A DNA stretch of 64,000 bases from Klebsormidium nitens (Eukaryota; Streptophyta; Klebsormidiophyceae; Klebsormidiales; Klebsormidiaceae), in NCBI GenBank assembly GCA_000708835.1, contig DF237134.1, positions 62,001 through 126,000 of the forward strand. The letters run 5' to 3'. A model generated the notes under the pieces. That model was not told where the DNA came from. It saw only the letters and a list, made by a program, of their open reading frames with translations, and made no database searches. The translations under genes were made by a program, and so were the position numbers. Below are positions 50,838-62,172 of this stretch, in pieces (position 1 is the first letter of the stretch; every line of letters begins with the position of its first letter).

Positions 50838-51994
50838 CATACAGGCACGCGACGGAGAACGTCTAGACTCTGTCGACTCCGCATCAACTTCTCTACGTGT
50901 TTGCTGTACTTGCCGTTCCTGACGGTTGCGAGGAATCATTGACGCCATGCAGTGTTGCTGTCTGAATGGTCTGCAAGCGCTAAATGCTGGTCGTCAATCA
51001 GCCGCAAGCGCAGAAGCCGCGAGGTGGGTTACGAAGGGACCCGTCAAAGAACTTAAGTTCCAGTGCTTAAGAGTTTCAAGGTCTGCTCATTCGTTTCGCC
51101 TCATGGCAGTGCCGTCGGTCATGTCGCGCCCACGTGCAGCAATGATGCTTTTCGAAGGCCGGGCGGTTGAGATGGCTCACGTTAGGAACTTGCATGCTAC
51201 ATGAGAGTTGGTGATGTCCAAAGCCCCTTAGCTTCGAGACAAATGTTAAGGTCGTGTCCACATACTTAAGATCAATTGAGTCGTTACGTATGTACACTGA
51301 TCTACTGCGTTTGGAACTCGATCGAGCTATATGCTGCCAGCGCTACGGATATCATATGCCGCGGCGACGACCGGCGCTAGCTTGCGCGAATGAATGATGA
51401 TAATTAAGTCTGCGCATGTGCATAATATCTCATGTTACTGCGCGGTCAAATGCATCATGTGTGCCATCATTCAAGGTGGCCGGGATCCCTGAAAACGAAT
51501 CCTCTCAATATGACTGATTAGTGTGTCCTTGAATACTATATAGATTATGCGCGCAACGATTGCATCGCAACCACATTAGAACGTCAATTCTCATAGGGAT
51601 GACCTGCGGATAAGAGAGCATGCTGATTACTATGCATTTTTCGACCGCATGTTGAATTGAACAAACCCGGCCGGATGATCATGTATGTACCCTGGCCTCG
51701 TCGTGTCAAGTGCGGAACGTGTCCTGAGCCTACGGTATCTCAACCACGATCTCGTTGTTTCATGATGTTATGAACGTGTTCATGCATCCAAATTGAATCA
51801 CTCCATATTTTCCACAAATTGTTTGACCTGAGTCCTACCAAAATTTACAAGCAGCTTTTAGAACTCGTGTCTCATCTGGTCTAATGCTGACGCGATCAAT
51901 CGAAGTTTCGTTCGAAATCCGCTTATAAGGTTGCAGCCAAGATCAACCGTTCTTGCCAAAGTACGATTCTATAGCCATTGTCTAGGTTGCCTAG
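50838..51994. other. Convergent intergenic region, no gene seen
   Basis: AT-rich sequence lies between the dynein-2 LIC stop and the first membrane-protein copy. I found no coding exon, RNA gene or clear repeat in it. Confidence 0.5.
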
Positions 51995-52515
51995 TTACTC
52001 TTCGTCTAACTTTCTGTAGCTAGCCTGCAGTTCTAGGAGCGTGCTGAGACACACCAGCAGCCACATGATGCTGAGCGCTCCACCTTGCGGAAAGACGACC
52101 TCCTGAAAGTGGTTGGCGTGACCCAGAGTTGCAGGATAGACCAGTGCGGAGACCCAACCGATCGGATAAACGATTGTGACCACCCGAAAGCTGAAGTGGA
52201 CATCGTCCTTTGCCCTGCGAATCGCCCCTGCCAGGTTCTCTTTTTCCTGCGACCGTTATAGCTATCTCAGCACGGGGTTAAATCGTAATTTTCAAACTTT
52301 TTGAAGGGATTTTCGCGCAAATCAACGATAACAGCAAGCCTTAAATACCGGAGGCGCTGATTGGGGGCGCCGTTTATCTTTTCAGCGAGTACCATATAAT
52401 CAACAAAGCTCCTGTATAGAGCTGGTGATTGACGACCGTAGGCATCGAATCCGCCAAGATTTGTGTAGCAGTCTGCTCACTCACCCCGTTCTTGTCCCCA
52501 AAACTGCGCGCCATC
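51995..52515 (-). pseudogene. Membrane-protein paralog A, apparently decayed
   Basis: The minus-strand end encodes VVTIVYPIGWVSALVYP, a short loop with NHFQEVVFP, a second helix and the tail ELQASYRKLDEE. The same layout and tail occur in the copy 2.5 kb downstream (54579-55084). Upstream in the alignment, a one-base shift around the NGAP segment (about 52365) and stops near 52255-52275 break the frame present in copy B, unless these lie in an intron with an acceptor just before EKENLAGAI. A homologous small exon (ARSFGDKNG then a GTGAGTGAG donor) lies near 52480-52505. I do not recognise the family; two membrane helices are clear. Confidence 0.5.
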
Positions 52516-53559
52516 ACCCTCGCTCCCAGGGGTTGCTACAATATATAAAGATAGGAGAGAATGAGGCTTTGCGCCAAGGATCTAACAAGCCAACCAGGCT
52601 CCTTTGTCCTTGCACGATGCGGAAGGTCGATAAGCCGCCAGTCTGCCGCAGTCTGAGTTGGGTGATTGATGAACAGCTGGTCTCCAATTACAAGGAGCAG
52701 AGTAACAAGACCGGTCAAGCCAAGCGTCGTGTCGTTTCGACCAGATTGTCATTGATGCTACTAATTTTTCGGTAAATTTGGCTCAATCTGGACACATTCG
52801 CCTCATGTAAGCGTGTGCGATGATCTACCTGCTTAGGGTTTTCATTGCATTTCACCCTCAGAGTGCGGCTCCAGACCTTCGGAACCCCAAAAAGCTGCAA
52901 GCACACTTGAGAAGATGAATTAGATTTTGAAAGAAAATCTGAGCCGCAAAACTGTGTCAGCGTCATTTTGTCAAAGCTTTTCGAAACCTTTTCATATATA
53001 AGGGTGTCAAAAGCCAAAAATTTGAGGGTAACCAAGGTCGATCACAATGTAAGAAATATTTTCTGGACATTGCGGTGATATCAACCATGCACAAGGACTT
53101 TAGTAGGCCAATCTGCAAAGGCGTGTTGAGTAGATGCGCAAATGCAAACTTTGACTCAAGAAGCAAATCTTTCTCGGCCAGAATGGAAGAGATTGACTTC
53201 AGCTATTGATCAGCAGTCGTGCCTGATTGTGCTTCATGAAAAACTTCAGAGAAAGACACGATCCAAAAACCTTCATGTACCAAACGACGACTAAGGAATA
53301 TTTAATGGTCTTGCACGTAGGTCTATATTTCAGCATTTTTACAACGAATATGCCTCAAGAAACCCAAGGCGTTCAGGCGCCCCTGCTTGATTCAGGAAAC
53401 GGTAACTTGAAGCAGCGCTCAAGGTTCTGTCTGATAAGGTGCATAATCTTCTGCCAAGATTGGATGCAATTCCAAGATCTTCTAACTCATTGTGATTTTA
53501 TGAAAGACATTCGACCTACCTTTATGAGCAGGGGTCTTCTGTGATCATTGAGTCCTTTG

Positions 53560-54180
53560 ATCGATGCATGCCCCTTGCCAACCACCACCGGAGAAACTAA
53601 GCTCCTCTCGACCGCCGCTGCCATCTGCTTCGAGGTCTCAGTGCTTGCAGAGACGAAGGTTCAACGTTCACAGTCTGCGCAAGTAGATGGAGCTAACTTG
53701 CTCTCAGGCGCTCCTGCTCTCTTTTTGATGGCAAAGATCTGCTACCAGGAAAACCTCCAACGCTTTCTGATTGGATGCTCGACGTCGCTCGCCAGCTCAC
53801 ACTGTGGATGCGAAGCGAAGAAGTGCGAAGCCCATTTTTGGAGCTGAAGGGAATCGACCAGATCAAAGCAGTCCTGTGGACCATAAGGTTACACTCTGAG
53901 GACACCATTCTGAGCGCGCGCGGCTTGCCGCGGCCGCATCCAAGTTAGATCTTAACAGCCGCGCATGCCGCCGGGCGGCCTGCGCGGCCGGTCTAGCAAA
54001 TAGGCTAACTTGGCGCGAACCTTTGTAGGTGGCGAAAATGTGATTCTGCACATTTTTAAGCAATGCGTCAGGCGGCTTGGAGTAGCAGATTATGTGGCCA
54101 TCCATTCTAAACAGCTGCCTGTCGGCGCGAGTTGTATCTTAGGTAAGAGGAAGAGGAGTCTCGTGGTGTTCACAACGCTT
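53560..54180. repeat. Repeated promoter/first-exon block, copy 0 (orphan)
   Basis: This shares with 56050-56720 and 58980-59540, in order: a segment with GGCGCTCCTGCTCT, a GGATGCGAAG-like stretch ending in GTGCGAAGC, a GC-rich block with CGGCCG then TTGGCGC, and a KQLPVGASC-like coding piece followed by GGTAAG. No BTB gene body follows; copy B of the membrane protein lies downstream on the other strand. Confidence 0.6.
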
Positions 54181-54578
54181 CAGATCTTCGATAGTCGGAA
54201 AGGCTGTCACCACAAAAAAGTACAAAGGAACGGTGAAAACCACTGCCAATGGCACGAAGGGAATGTATACTCATGGATTTTTTGCTTCTTTGTTACCGTA
54301 TACCTATATACGAACGGGGCTGCTACAGTCTTCCAAGTACGAAAACGAACATGAATCCCTCCAAGTGATCCTGATTTTACCCGGATCACTGCATTCTTTT
54401 GTTTCAGGACGGATGAAATCTTCTATGCAGCTTGATTTCAAGACTCATGTCTCATATGAAGTCTCGTGTCTTGAGCTGACGCAATCATTCTAACTTCGCT
54501 TGAATCACGATTCTTGAGAGTGCAGGTATACCAACCTTTCCAACGTACGAATCGACAATCATGATCTAGGTTGCTTGA

Positions 54579-55084
54579 TTACTTTTGGTCTAGCTTCCTG
54601 TAGGTAGCCTGCAGTTCTAGGACCATGCTGAGAGACGCGAGAAGTAACACAATGAAGAACGATCCATTTAGCGGGAAGACGACCTCCTGAAAGTAGTTGG
54701 CGCAAAACCATGCAGGAGTCGCCAGTGCAGAGATCCAGCCGATAGTATAAGTGACAACCACCCTCTTGAAGTTGGTGAGAACATCCTTCTTCCCCTTGCT
54801 GATTGCTTCTGCCAGGCGGTCTTTTTTCTGCAACCGTCGAATCCGTGTCAACGAGGGGTTGAAGTAAAGCTCGAAGAGTTCAGCACTTTGACCGGAACCC
54901 AGATAGGACCTTGAACCTGGATCACGGAAGGCGCTGATCGGGATGCCGTTGACACCTCGAAGCAGATTGCAATCAGAACAAGCTGCGGTACTTTCTAACC
55001 ATATTGCCAGGATCGTGTAGCAATCACCTCACTCACTTCGTTCTCCTTCTCGAAGCTGCGTGCCCTTGCCCTGGCTTCCATGGT
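54579..55084 (-). CDS. Small two-helix membrane protein, paralog B (3' exons)
   Basis: The main exon ends at 54579 and reads upstream to about 54950: a soluble part (NGIPISAFRDPG, ELFELYFNPSLTRI, a basic RLQKKDRLAEAISKGKKD stretch), then helix 1 (VVVTYTIGWISALATPAWF), a NYFQEVVFPLNG loop, helix 2 (FFIVLLLASLSMVLEL) and the tail QATYRKLDQK. An upstream exon near 55084-55040 reads MEARARARSFEKENE before a GTGAGTGAG donor, and another candidate (LQHFGVPKVSSGTPP) lies near 55440-55388. I could not fix the junction between the first two, so the start is uncertain. The gene may extend to about 55.9 kb. No family was recognised. Confidence 0.55.
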
Positions 55085-55742
55085 CTGCCACGAAAGTAAG
55101 GAATCAGGATTTAGCGCTTCGATAAAGCGAACTTCTCTTCCCTGTTTTCATACCTACGAAGACCAATATCGACCGGCTTTTCGCGAATCTGGATGAATCA
55201 TTGTGTGCGTGGAACCACTGCAAATATTGCACTAAAGCAGCATTTGAAAATTGGTCACGCAACATGGTCGTTTTGGTTCAAAACGAAAGTGTCAATTCAC
55301 GTGAGATCCCTCCATATATTGGCGTTGTTAACCCCATGAAAGCATCAAGAATGGATTGATTGCTTCTGATCGCATCTCACCGGTGGAGTGCCGCTCGAGA
55401 CCTTCGGGACGCCAAAATGCTGCAAGCAGAGCTGCAAAAATTACAAACCTCAAAAGACAAGACTCTGAGCCGCATGATTTTCAGCCTTGTCGGATTTCAT
55501 CTAGGTCTCGAACATCAAGAAAGACCATTTGAGTGTTAAGGACCACAATCAGTAAACTCAGTGTTTTCTGGAAGGCATGTGTTATGAAGTTGGCCATGCA
55601 CGAGGAAGGCAGAGCCCTAAGAACCGAGAAAAGGGCGTTTCAAGTAGGTGTTCAAGTCTATATTCTGAGGTTGTGAGCCTGCGAAACATCAAGAAGGTGA
55701 GATTTGTAGCCTGCAAAGAAAAATAACGTTGTTTGAACGATA

Positions 55743-55943
55743 TTATGGAAAAGCCCGTCCTGTGAGTCCAATCATGGCTACAATAACTAAAATGACGAAA
55801 TTAATGTGACACCCTTTAAGACGTTTCAAATGAAAACTGAATCCACCTTTCAGCAGAATTCTTTCAACCCTCGTCATAAACTCCAGCTTTTCAGGCCTTT
55901 CAGCTTGTTTATGCTGGAGATATCTGTGCGGGTTTTCAAGCAA
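55743..55943 (-). CDS. Possible exon with one membrane helix
   Basis: An open stretch on the minus strand ends in a basic segment (FHLKRLKGCH) followed by a hydrophobic helix (INFVILVIVAMIGLTG) and a stop. It lies upstream of membrane-protein copy B and could be a further exon or the tail of a separate small gene. Nothing conserved was recognised. Confidence 0.25.
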   Translation of the reverse strand: MLENPHRYLQHKQAERPEKLEFMTRVERILLKGGFSFHLKRLKGCHINFVILVIVAMIGLTGRAFP

Positions 55944-56049
55944 TCTCTTTGGAAAGGTGCATGCATTGTACCAGTAATCTGAACACTCCAGGATTGAGCT
56001 CTTATCCGATGGTTGAACTTGCGCAAGTCCTACAACCTACCTTTTTGAT

Positions 56050-56720
56050 GAGAAGTCTTTCAGCACGACCTTTGCTTGAAGCGTGCCCCCTATCGACCCC
56101 ATTCGGAAAGCCCAAGCTCCTCTCAATTGTCGCTGCCATGGCCATTGGCACAAAACCTCAGGTACGAATCCTTTGCAGAATGAAGGGTCACAAACTTGAA
56201 ACTGCGCAAGAGGATAGATCGCAGGCGCTCCTGCTCTGGTCTTCGATGCCAGTCGAAGTGTCCTATGGAAGTGAAGCGCAGGTCTTTTGATCGGCTGCTC
56301 GACGTCCCTTGCGCATGCTCACAATCTGCATGTCGAGACAGTGCGAAGCGCAAGTTTAAAAAGGATCGACAGAGCACTGCACTTCAATCTTCGTAGACTC
56401 TAGGTATAGCTAGCGAGCATCGGTCATCAGCAGCTAGCCGCCAGGCTGTGCGCGTCGAGTCTGCGGGCGCCGCTTGAATAACAGCTAGTCGCGGTGAGGC
56501 GCGGCCGCATTTTGCCTGGCCCCGTGCCAGGCCTGTGCGCGGCCGCGCGGCCGGCTTGGCGCAAACCGACTCGAATGTCATTTCGACTGTTGCCTTAGCA
56601 TTCTAAGTCGACCTGCATGAGCTATTCCTACTTCAAGCTGCCTGGACGCAAGTTGCAAGGTCAGAAGCGCACTCCTTCGCTGGAAGCTCAGAAGCGTAAG
56701 ACGGTAAGTTGCAACACGAG
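56050..56720 (+). promoter_or_regulatory. Repeated GC-rich divergent promoter block, copy 1
   Basis: This block precedes the intact BTB gene. Its core at about 56460-56580 is rich in CGGCCGC and GCGCGGCCG motifs, then TTGGCGCAAACC and the first exon. The related copies at 53560-54180 and 58980-59540 keep the same order, so this is the duplicated regulatory unit of the array. Confidence 0.6.
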
Positions 56721-58653
56721 GGTGGAGCTTGTCGAGTTAGCATACCTTCGAATTAATGTAAAAGTTCAGCTTTTCTGACCCAAAGACGTCTGCATGATGT
56801 CTTTAAACAAAGCCAGACGTTCGTTTGTATTCAGTTGATATATTGCTGAGTACTCCTGTCTTCACTGGCAGCGTTTTTTCTGTGTCGAAAGCAAAACAAA
56901 ACGCTGTCCTTTCGATTGACCTGCCACAGTTCAAAAGAACACCTGAAAAAGAAGCGGGGTGATTTGTCCACCAGCTTCTTCTTCCTTTAACTTAGAAAAG
57001 CACAGGGGTGATGAAGCTCAGGGTAATCCAGAGGCAACTGCAAAGCTTGAGGTTTTTGCTTATTGAGGCTCCATGCTGAGGATTGGTTCAATTCTAAAGA
57101 ACGTTTGTTAGCTCTTCCCTGTACGGTCTCCTAGTAAAGCTTTAAGACTAGGTCTCGAATCAAAGTTCTTTGAAAATGAAATTCAGTCAAAGGTATCCGT
57201 TTTACGGCAAGGGAAGCAGTGCATTACCGTTCTGGTTTTGTTCGCAATCTTCGATGAATACTACTTTGCAGTTCGGCTACTACAAGCAGGATAGCTGTAG
57301 GCGTCTGTCAGTTGAGAACAACACGGGAGAGTGTCGCTCGAAACCAATCCAAAATTTGAGGGAATCTTGAGACGCTCCAGCAACGAGTCACAACCTCGTA
57401 ATGGTGACCATCCGTTGAGTTTTTGTTGTACATGACAAGAGAATGCAGGGAACGTTATCCGAGCCCAATCTCGAAAAGTTCAATTTTCATGCCTTTGCAG
57501 ATGGCCTTCGAAGTCGCTACACCCCGTTGTCCTTTTTCAAGGATCTGATGGTGCAGGAAGCTGTACTTGAAAGATCCACCGCCGTAGAGAAGCTCAGCTA
57601 GAGGCACTTCGAGAGTCTGTCCGCAGCTTGCGCAGAGCTCTCGAGGCGGAGGCGGCGCGCAAAACTAAGGCAGAGGCGGCCGCGAGGCAGGCCCGGTCAG
57701 AAAAGAACGTCCTTCAAGCGCGAGTCACGAGCTTAAGCAAGGATCTTGCCAAAGCACAGAGCGATCTAAAGGAGGCCAGGTCAGAGAACGAAGTCCTAGA
57801 AGCAAGGCTTTCAGCACTAGAGACGGTGACAGCGGAAAAGGAGAGGGAGGGCAAGCAGAGAGTGTCGGCTCTTGAGGAATCTCTGAAGGGCTTCCGCGAG
57901 GCGGGCGGGCGATGCGCGAAGGAGCGCGAGCGATTCTGTTACGTACTCGCATCCAACGGCCAGGAGGGCTCCGTTCCTTGGAGCGCCCTGGCGTCCGATC
58001 CGGAGTCGCTGCTTCACAAGATGTACTGCGGGGAGTGGGACTACGCGCGCGACGAGAAAGGGCGCGCGCTCGTCACCTGCCACCCGCAACGGTGGGCTGC
58101 CATCATAGAGCACCTGGCGACCGGAGCGGTTCCGGCGGAATGGGATCCGCAGCTCCTGGCGCAAGCGCGGCACTGGAACCTGCAGCGCTTGGTGGAAGGC
58201 CTCGAGGCTTCGATTCCTGGGATGACCGTTACGGCCGACCCAGACTCCAAGGGGTTCAAAGTCCGTTGCGTGTTTGCGTCCGTGATGAAGGAACTGAGCA
58301 GTGGCGAGAAGCTGATGAAGTATACGTTTTCAGGGCCGCAGAAACGATGGTGGGCCGTGAAATTGACGGAAAAAGGCATTTGCCTTGGTGCTGTTGCGCC
58401 TCCGCACGCTGGCAGTTCCAAGGTAAGCGGGTTACGAGAGATCAGTGCAGTTCTGACGTTTCGAGTAGTTTTGCGGAATGGAGACATGGTGAAGAAATCC
58501 GCAGACCCCGTCCTATTTTCTGCCGGGAAAGAGGAGGATCGGGGCTTTTTCTGGCAGAGATGGGAGCACGACTTTCATCAGTTAGTCAGCGAACCTTTGG
58601 CTCCAGCATACAATTGTCTTGTAGTTGAGATAACAGCCCGCTACGTAGACTGA
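56617..58653 (+). CDS. Coiled-coil / BTB (T1-type) / MATH-like protein, copy 1
   Basis: A probable first exon, 56617-56703, reads MSYSYFKLPGRK and ends at a GTAAGT donor. The main open exon runs from about 57571 (or an acceptor at 57597) to the stop at 58653; exon linkage in 56704-57570 is unresolved. Within the main exon, about 95 residues of heptad coiled coil (AEAAARQARSEK, SENEVLEARLSALE) precede a KCTD/T1-like BTB domain (LHKMYCGEWDYARDEKGR, RWAAIIEHLATGAVP, ARHWNLQRLVEGLE). A C-terminal beta-rich region of about 135 aa follows, with the MATH-like ending FFWQRWEHDFHQLVSEPL then CLVVEITARYVD. BTB proteins often act as oligomeric Cullin-3 adaptors. Here BTB precedes the MATH-like part, the reverse of BPM/SPOP. 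The MATH assignment is by pattern only. Confidence 0.7.
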
Positions 58654-58689
58654 GTTGGACAGGCAAAGCACTTTTCTACTGTATTATGA

Positions 58690-58975
58690 CCGAGAAAAGT
58701 GATCCATTTGCCTCGCATAGACCGTTGCAACATGGCGTGTGCCCCTTTGTTGCTTCAGCCAGAGTGACGCGGCATGCTTGTCGGGTTACCTATCATTTTG
58801 GTTGCATGCGATTCCAGATGTATTGTCCTGTGCCAATGAACACATGTACACATACGCGATTGCATCGTTTTACGCTTCTCCGAATCCATCGCATCGGAGA
58901 CTAATTGCAGCAACTTGCAAAACCATGCTACCTCCTATCTCATGCTTAATCCACACAAGACTATCAACCTCATAG
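58690..58975. repeat. Duplicated 3' flank of BTB copies (partner at 61640-61925)
   Basis: Sequence after both BTB stop codons shares blocks such as GCTTGTCGGGT, GGTTGCA, CCTGTGCCAATGAA and a closing CAACTTGCAA then CATGCTA. The duplication therefore included the downstream flank as well as the gene. Confidence 0.6.
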
Positions 58976-58979
58976 ACTG

Positions 58980-59540
58980 CGCTCTTCTCGAAAATCACTG
59001 CCATGGCCTGCCCTTGCTCCCTATCACAGGTCCTAATCCTCTGCAGAAAAGAGGCTGCAACCTTCACAAGTGCGCAAAAGAATGAATGCGGGTTGCGCTC
59101 AGGCCCTCCTGCTCTCCTTTTGGTGCCGCATGTCTGCTATACGAGTGAAGCCTCCAGGTCTTGTGATTGGCAGCTGAAAATCAATCGCAAGCTCGTGACA
59201 TTCTCTGGATGCGAAGGAGTGCGAAGCGCGCGCAAACTAGAGCATCCAGTCTCAGAGTACGGTTCGCAGGCTCTGCGCCTCGCGGCGCGGCTTGAAGTAG
59301 AGGCTGACGCGGCCGCGCACGCGCAGCCGCTCGGAACAGACTTGGCCCGGCGACCTGCATGCGCGCGCGCGGCTACCACGGGACGCGGCCGGCTTGGCAC
59401 AGATCGCATAGCCTGAGCCGTCTCGAAATGTCTTTCATTCACATCACCATTCCTAGAAAGCTGCCTGTTGGTGCAAGTTGCAGCGTCGAACAAGCAGTCG
59501 GCAGTCGCTAAAGCCCAGAGGCTGAGAAGGTAAGGTGCAA
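58980..59540 (+). promoter_or_regulatory. Repeated GC-rich divergent promoter block, copy 2
   Basis: Third copy of the promoter/first-exon block. The GC-rich core at 59280-59400 has CGCGGCCGCGC and CGCGGCCGGCTTGGC, leading into an ATG at 59428. It lies between the 3' flank of BTB copy 1 and the body of BTB copy 2. Confidence 0.55.
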
Positions 59541-61596
59541 CCCGAGAGAGGAGCCTGTACGTGATTGTGTACTCTTGTTTTGCATTTGAAAGCTTTCACG
59601 ATCTCAGGACGTTGCTTGAAGAACTGTGAATAGAACCAGACTTTTTCTGTGCTCATTTGACCTTCGTCCCTAGTGGCAGCGTGCATTCCTCTGTCAAACT
59701 CTTTCAAAGACTTGCCGCACTTTGAGAGGATGCATCGAGGATGAACAGGTGTTTTTGTTCATAACATCTCCCTTCGTTTAGCCAGAGATCCTTAGAAGGC
59801 GAGAACATAATTCAGACGCAACTTCAAACCAGAGATTTCTGCTTGAGGCTTTGTTTTGAGCCTCTTATAATTCCTTCGAGAAGACTTGTCCTGGTCAAAA
59901 AATGGTATGTAAGGTAGTTGTCGAGAAAAGCACCAGAAGGAGCTCCTGACCCACTGATCCTCAAGTAAAAGAATTATCTTGAAAGATAGTCGCGGCGAAG
60001 GTCTTGATTGTATGATATATTGTGAGAGTCACAGTGCTTTGGTCACTTTATTTTCTACTTAGTGCACTTCCTGTAATACATCTGTATTCAACTTTGCTTG
60101 CGCTTCCCACCTCCCTTTCCACCTCCCGACTTTGCTGACCTTTCAATTTTCTGCCTACAAACGGGCCAGCTAGGATGCGATCTGACATGGGAACAAAAGA
60201 GAGGTGTGGTCTTCATTCCGTCGTTTAGGAAGAAGATAAAGTCGCTTCTGAGCAACAACTTACAACTTGTAGCAGGACTAGCCGTTGAAAGGTCGTCGTA
60301 TCTCAGAAGACGAAGTAGGAGAGTTCGAGGGCAAGCCTAAACACAGGTCAATGCGCTCCTTTGCAGATGGCACTCAGACCAGCGACAAGCCATTACCAAT
60401 TCTTCAAGAATCTGATGGTGGCCATGGGGTGCTCACCATATGAGCAAGAGTCTTCGTCTACTCGCGATCGCTCTCTTTCTGACGTGCTAGAAGCAGCATT
60501 ACCAGAAAGGGTGCAGAGATTAGCCCTTTAAGGAAATAGCGCCGGAGAGAGCGCGGAAAACGCTGAGCTAGAGGCGCTTCGAACGGCTGTCGGCAGCTCG
60601 CGCAAAGCTCTCGATGCGGAGGTGACGCGCGCGACGGAGGCAGAGGCGGCCGCGAAGCAGGCCCAGTCAGAGAACGAAGCCCTTCAAGCGCGAGTCACGA
60701 GCTTAAGCAAGGAGCTTGCGAAAGCACAGAGCGATGTAAATGAACTCCGGTCAGAGAACGAGGTTCTTCAAGCGACGCTTTCAGCGCTGGAGACGGTGAT
60801 AGCAGAAAGGGAGAGGCAGAGCAAGCTGAGAGTGTAGGCTCTTGAGGAATCTCTGAAGGGCTTTCACGAGGCGGGCGGGCGATGCGCGAAGGAGCGCGAG
60901 CGATTCTCTTACGTACTCGCATCCAACGGCCAGGAGGGCTCCGTTCCTTGGAGCGTCCTGGCGTTTGATCCGGAGTCGCTCCTGTACAAGATGTACTGCG
61001 GGGAGTGGGACTATGCGCGCGACGAGAAAGGGCGCGCGCTCGTGACCTGCCACCCGCAACGGTGGGCTGCCATCATAGAGCACCTGGCGACCGGAGCAGT
61101 TCCGGCGGAATGGGATGCGCAGCTCCTGGCGCAAGCGCGGCACTGGAACCTGCGACGTTTGGTGGAAGGCCTCGAGGCTTCCATCCCTGGAGTCACCGTC
61201 ACAGCCGATTCAGACTCCAAAGGGTTTAAGGCACGTTGCGTTTTTGTATCCGTGATGAAGGGACTGAGCAGTGGCGAGAAGGTGATGAAATATAAGTTTG
61301 CAGGGCCTGAAGGTCGATGGTGGTCAGCAGAAGTGATGGAAAATGGCATTTATCTCCGATCTGTCAAGCCTCCGTGCGGTGGCGACTCGAAAGTGAGTGA
61401 GTTGGAGGAAATCAGCACACAGTTGACGTTTCGGATAGTTTTGCGGAACGAGGAGATTGTAAGGACAACAAAAGATCCTCATTCATATGCTGCTGGAAAA
61501 GAATCGGATTGGGGCTTTAGCTGGAAACACGGATATCAACAGTTAGTCAGCGAGCCTTTAGCTCCAGCTCATATGACAATCTTGTTCTCGAGATAG
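59428..61596 (+). pseudogene. Coiled-coil / BTB / MATH-like protein, copy 2, broken
   Basis: This is a tandem paralog of 56617-58653, offset about 2.97 kb and closely similar through the coiled coil and BTB regions. Three breaks are visible. The first-exon frame meets TAA at 59509-59511. A TCG-to-TAG change at 60835-60837 stops the coiled coil just before the BTB part. A two-base gain near 61568 shifts the last dozen codons, so the protein ends early at about 61596. The BTB-to-MATH part remains open from an internal ATG at 60991, so a short product (about 201 aa) is possible. Many changes in the MATH-like half keep the frame. Confidence 0.7.
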
Positions 61597-61925
61597 CAGC
61601 TCGCTACAAAGTGTGAGTTGGAAAAGCATGGCAATTTCCATGACCCATCCAAACCAAGGAATAATCTTCCAGTTGCATGCCTTGCAGAAATATTGTTGCA
61701 TACGCTGGCATATGAATTGCTTTTCTTTCAGTCTAAGAGACGCAGTGCAGGCTTGTCGGGTAACTCGTCCTTTCTGGTTGCACGCGTTGCAGCTTGTTGC
61801 CCTGTGCCAATGAAGACACACACGGAAGATACAAACTTGCATATCATTTTGTGCACTCTCAGCCAAATCATTGCATTGGATACTGGCTACACGTACAGCA
61901 TGCAACTTGCAACTTCATGCTAGCT

Positions 61926-62172
61926 TTTTGCACCGCTCTAATGATATCGAAACTAGGGCTTATTTCGAGACTCTGACGGATACTTGTCTACAGGAGCATG
62001 ATCATCTTTGGATAAGCTGTGTTTATTAAATTCCCCGTCACTTCTCAGATTGCTAGTCTGGATGAACGAGGCTCCTAAGACACCTCATTTTGAAACTTCC
62101 CGGGCCGTTCGTCGCAGGTATGGTTTGTAAGTAACTTCGATAGTCGAGAAGCACCGGGAACTGCCATGCGCA
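61926..62172. other. Convergent spacer between BTB copy 2 and EF-hand gene
   Basis: Presumed 3' flanks only; nothing else seen. Confidence 0.4.

Noticed and set aside
57912-58628. 238-codon plus-strand frame and a 148-codon minus-strand frame over the BTB exon
   Set aside because: Shadows of the GC-rich BTB/MATH-like coding frame; the true frame is shared with the paralog and shows domain motifs.
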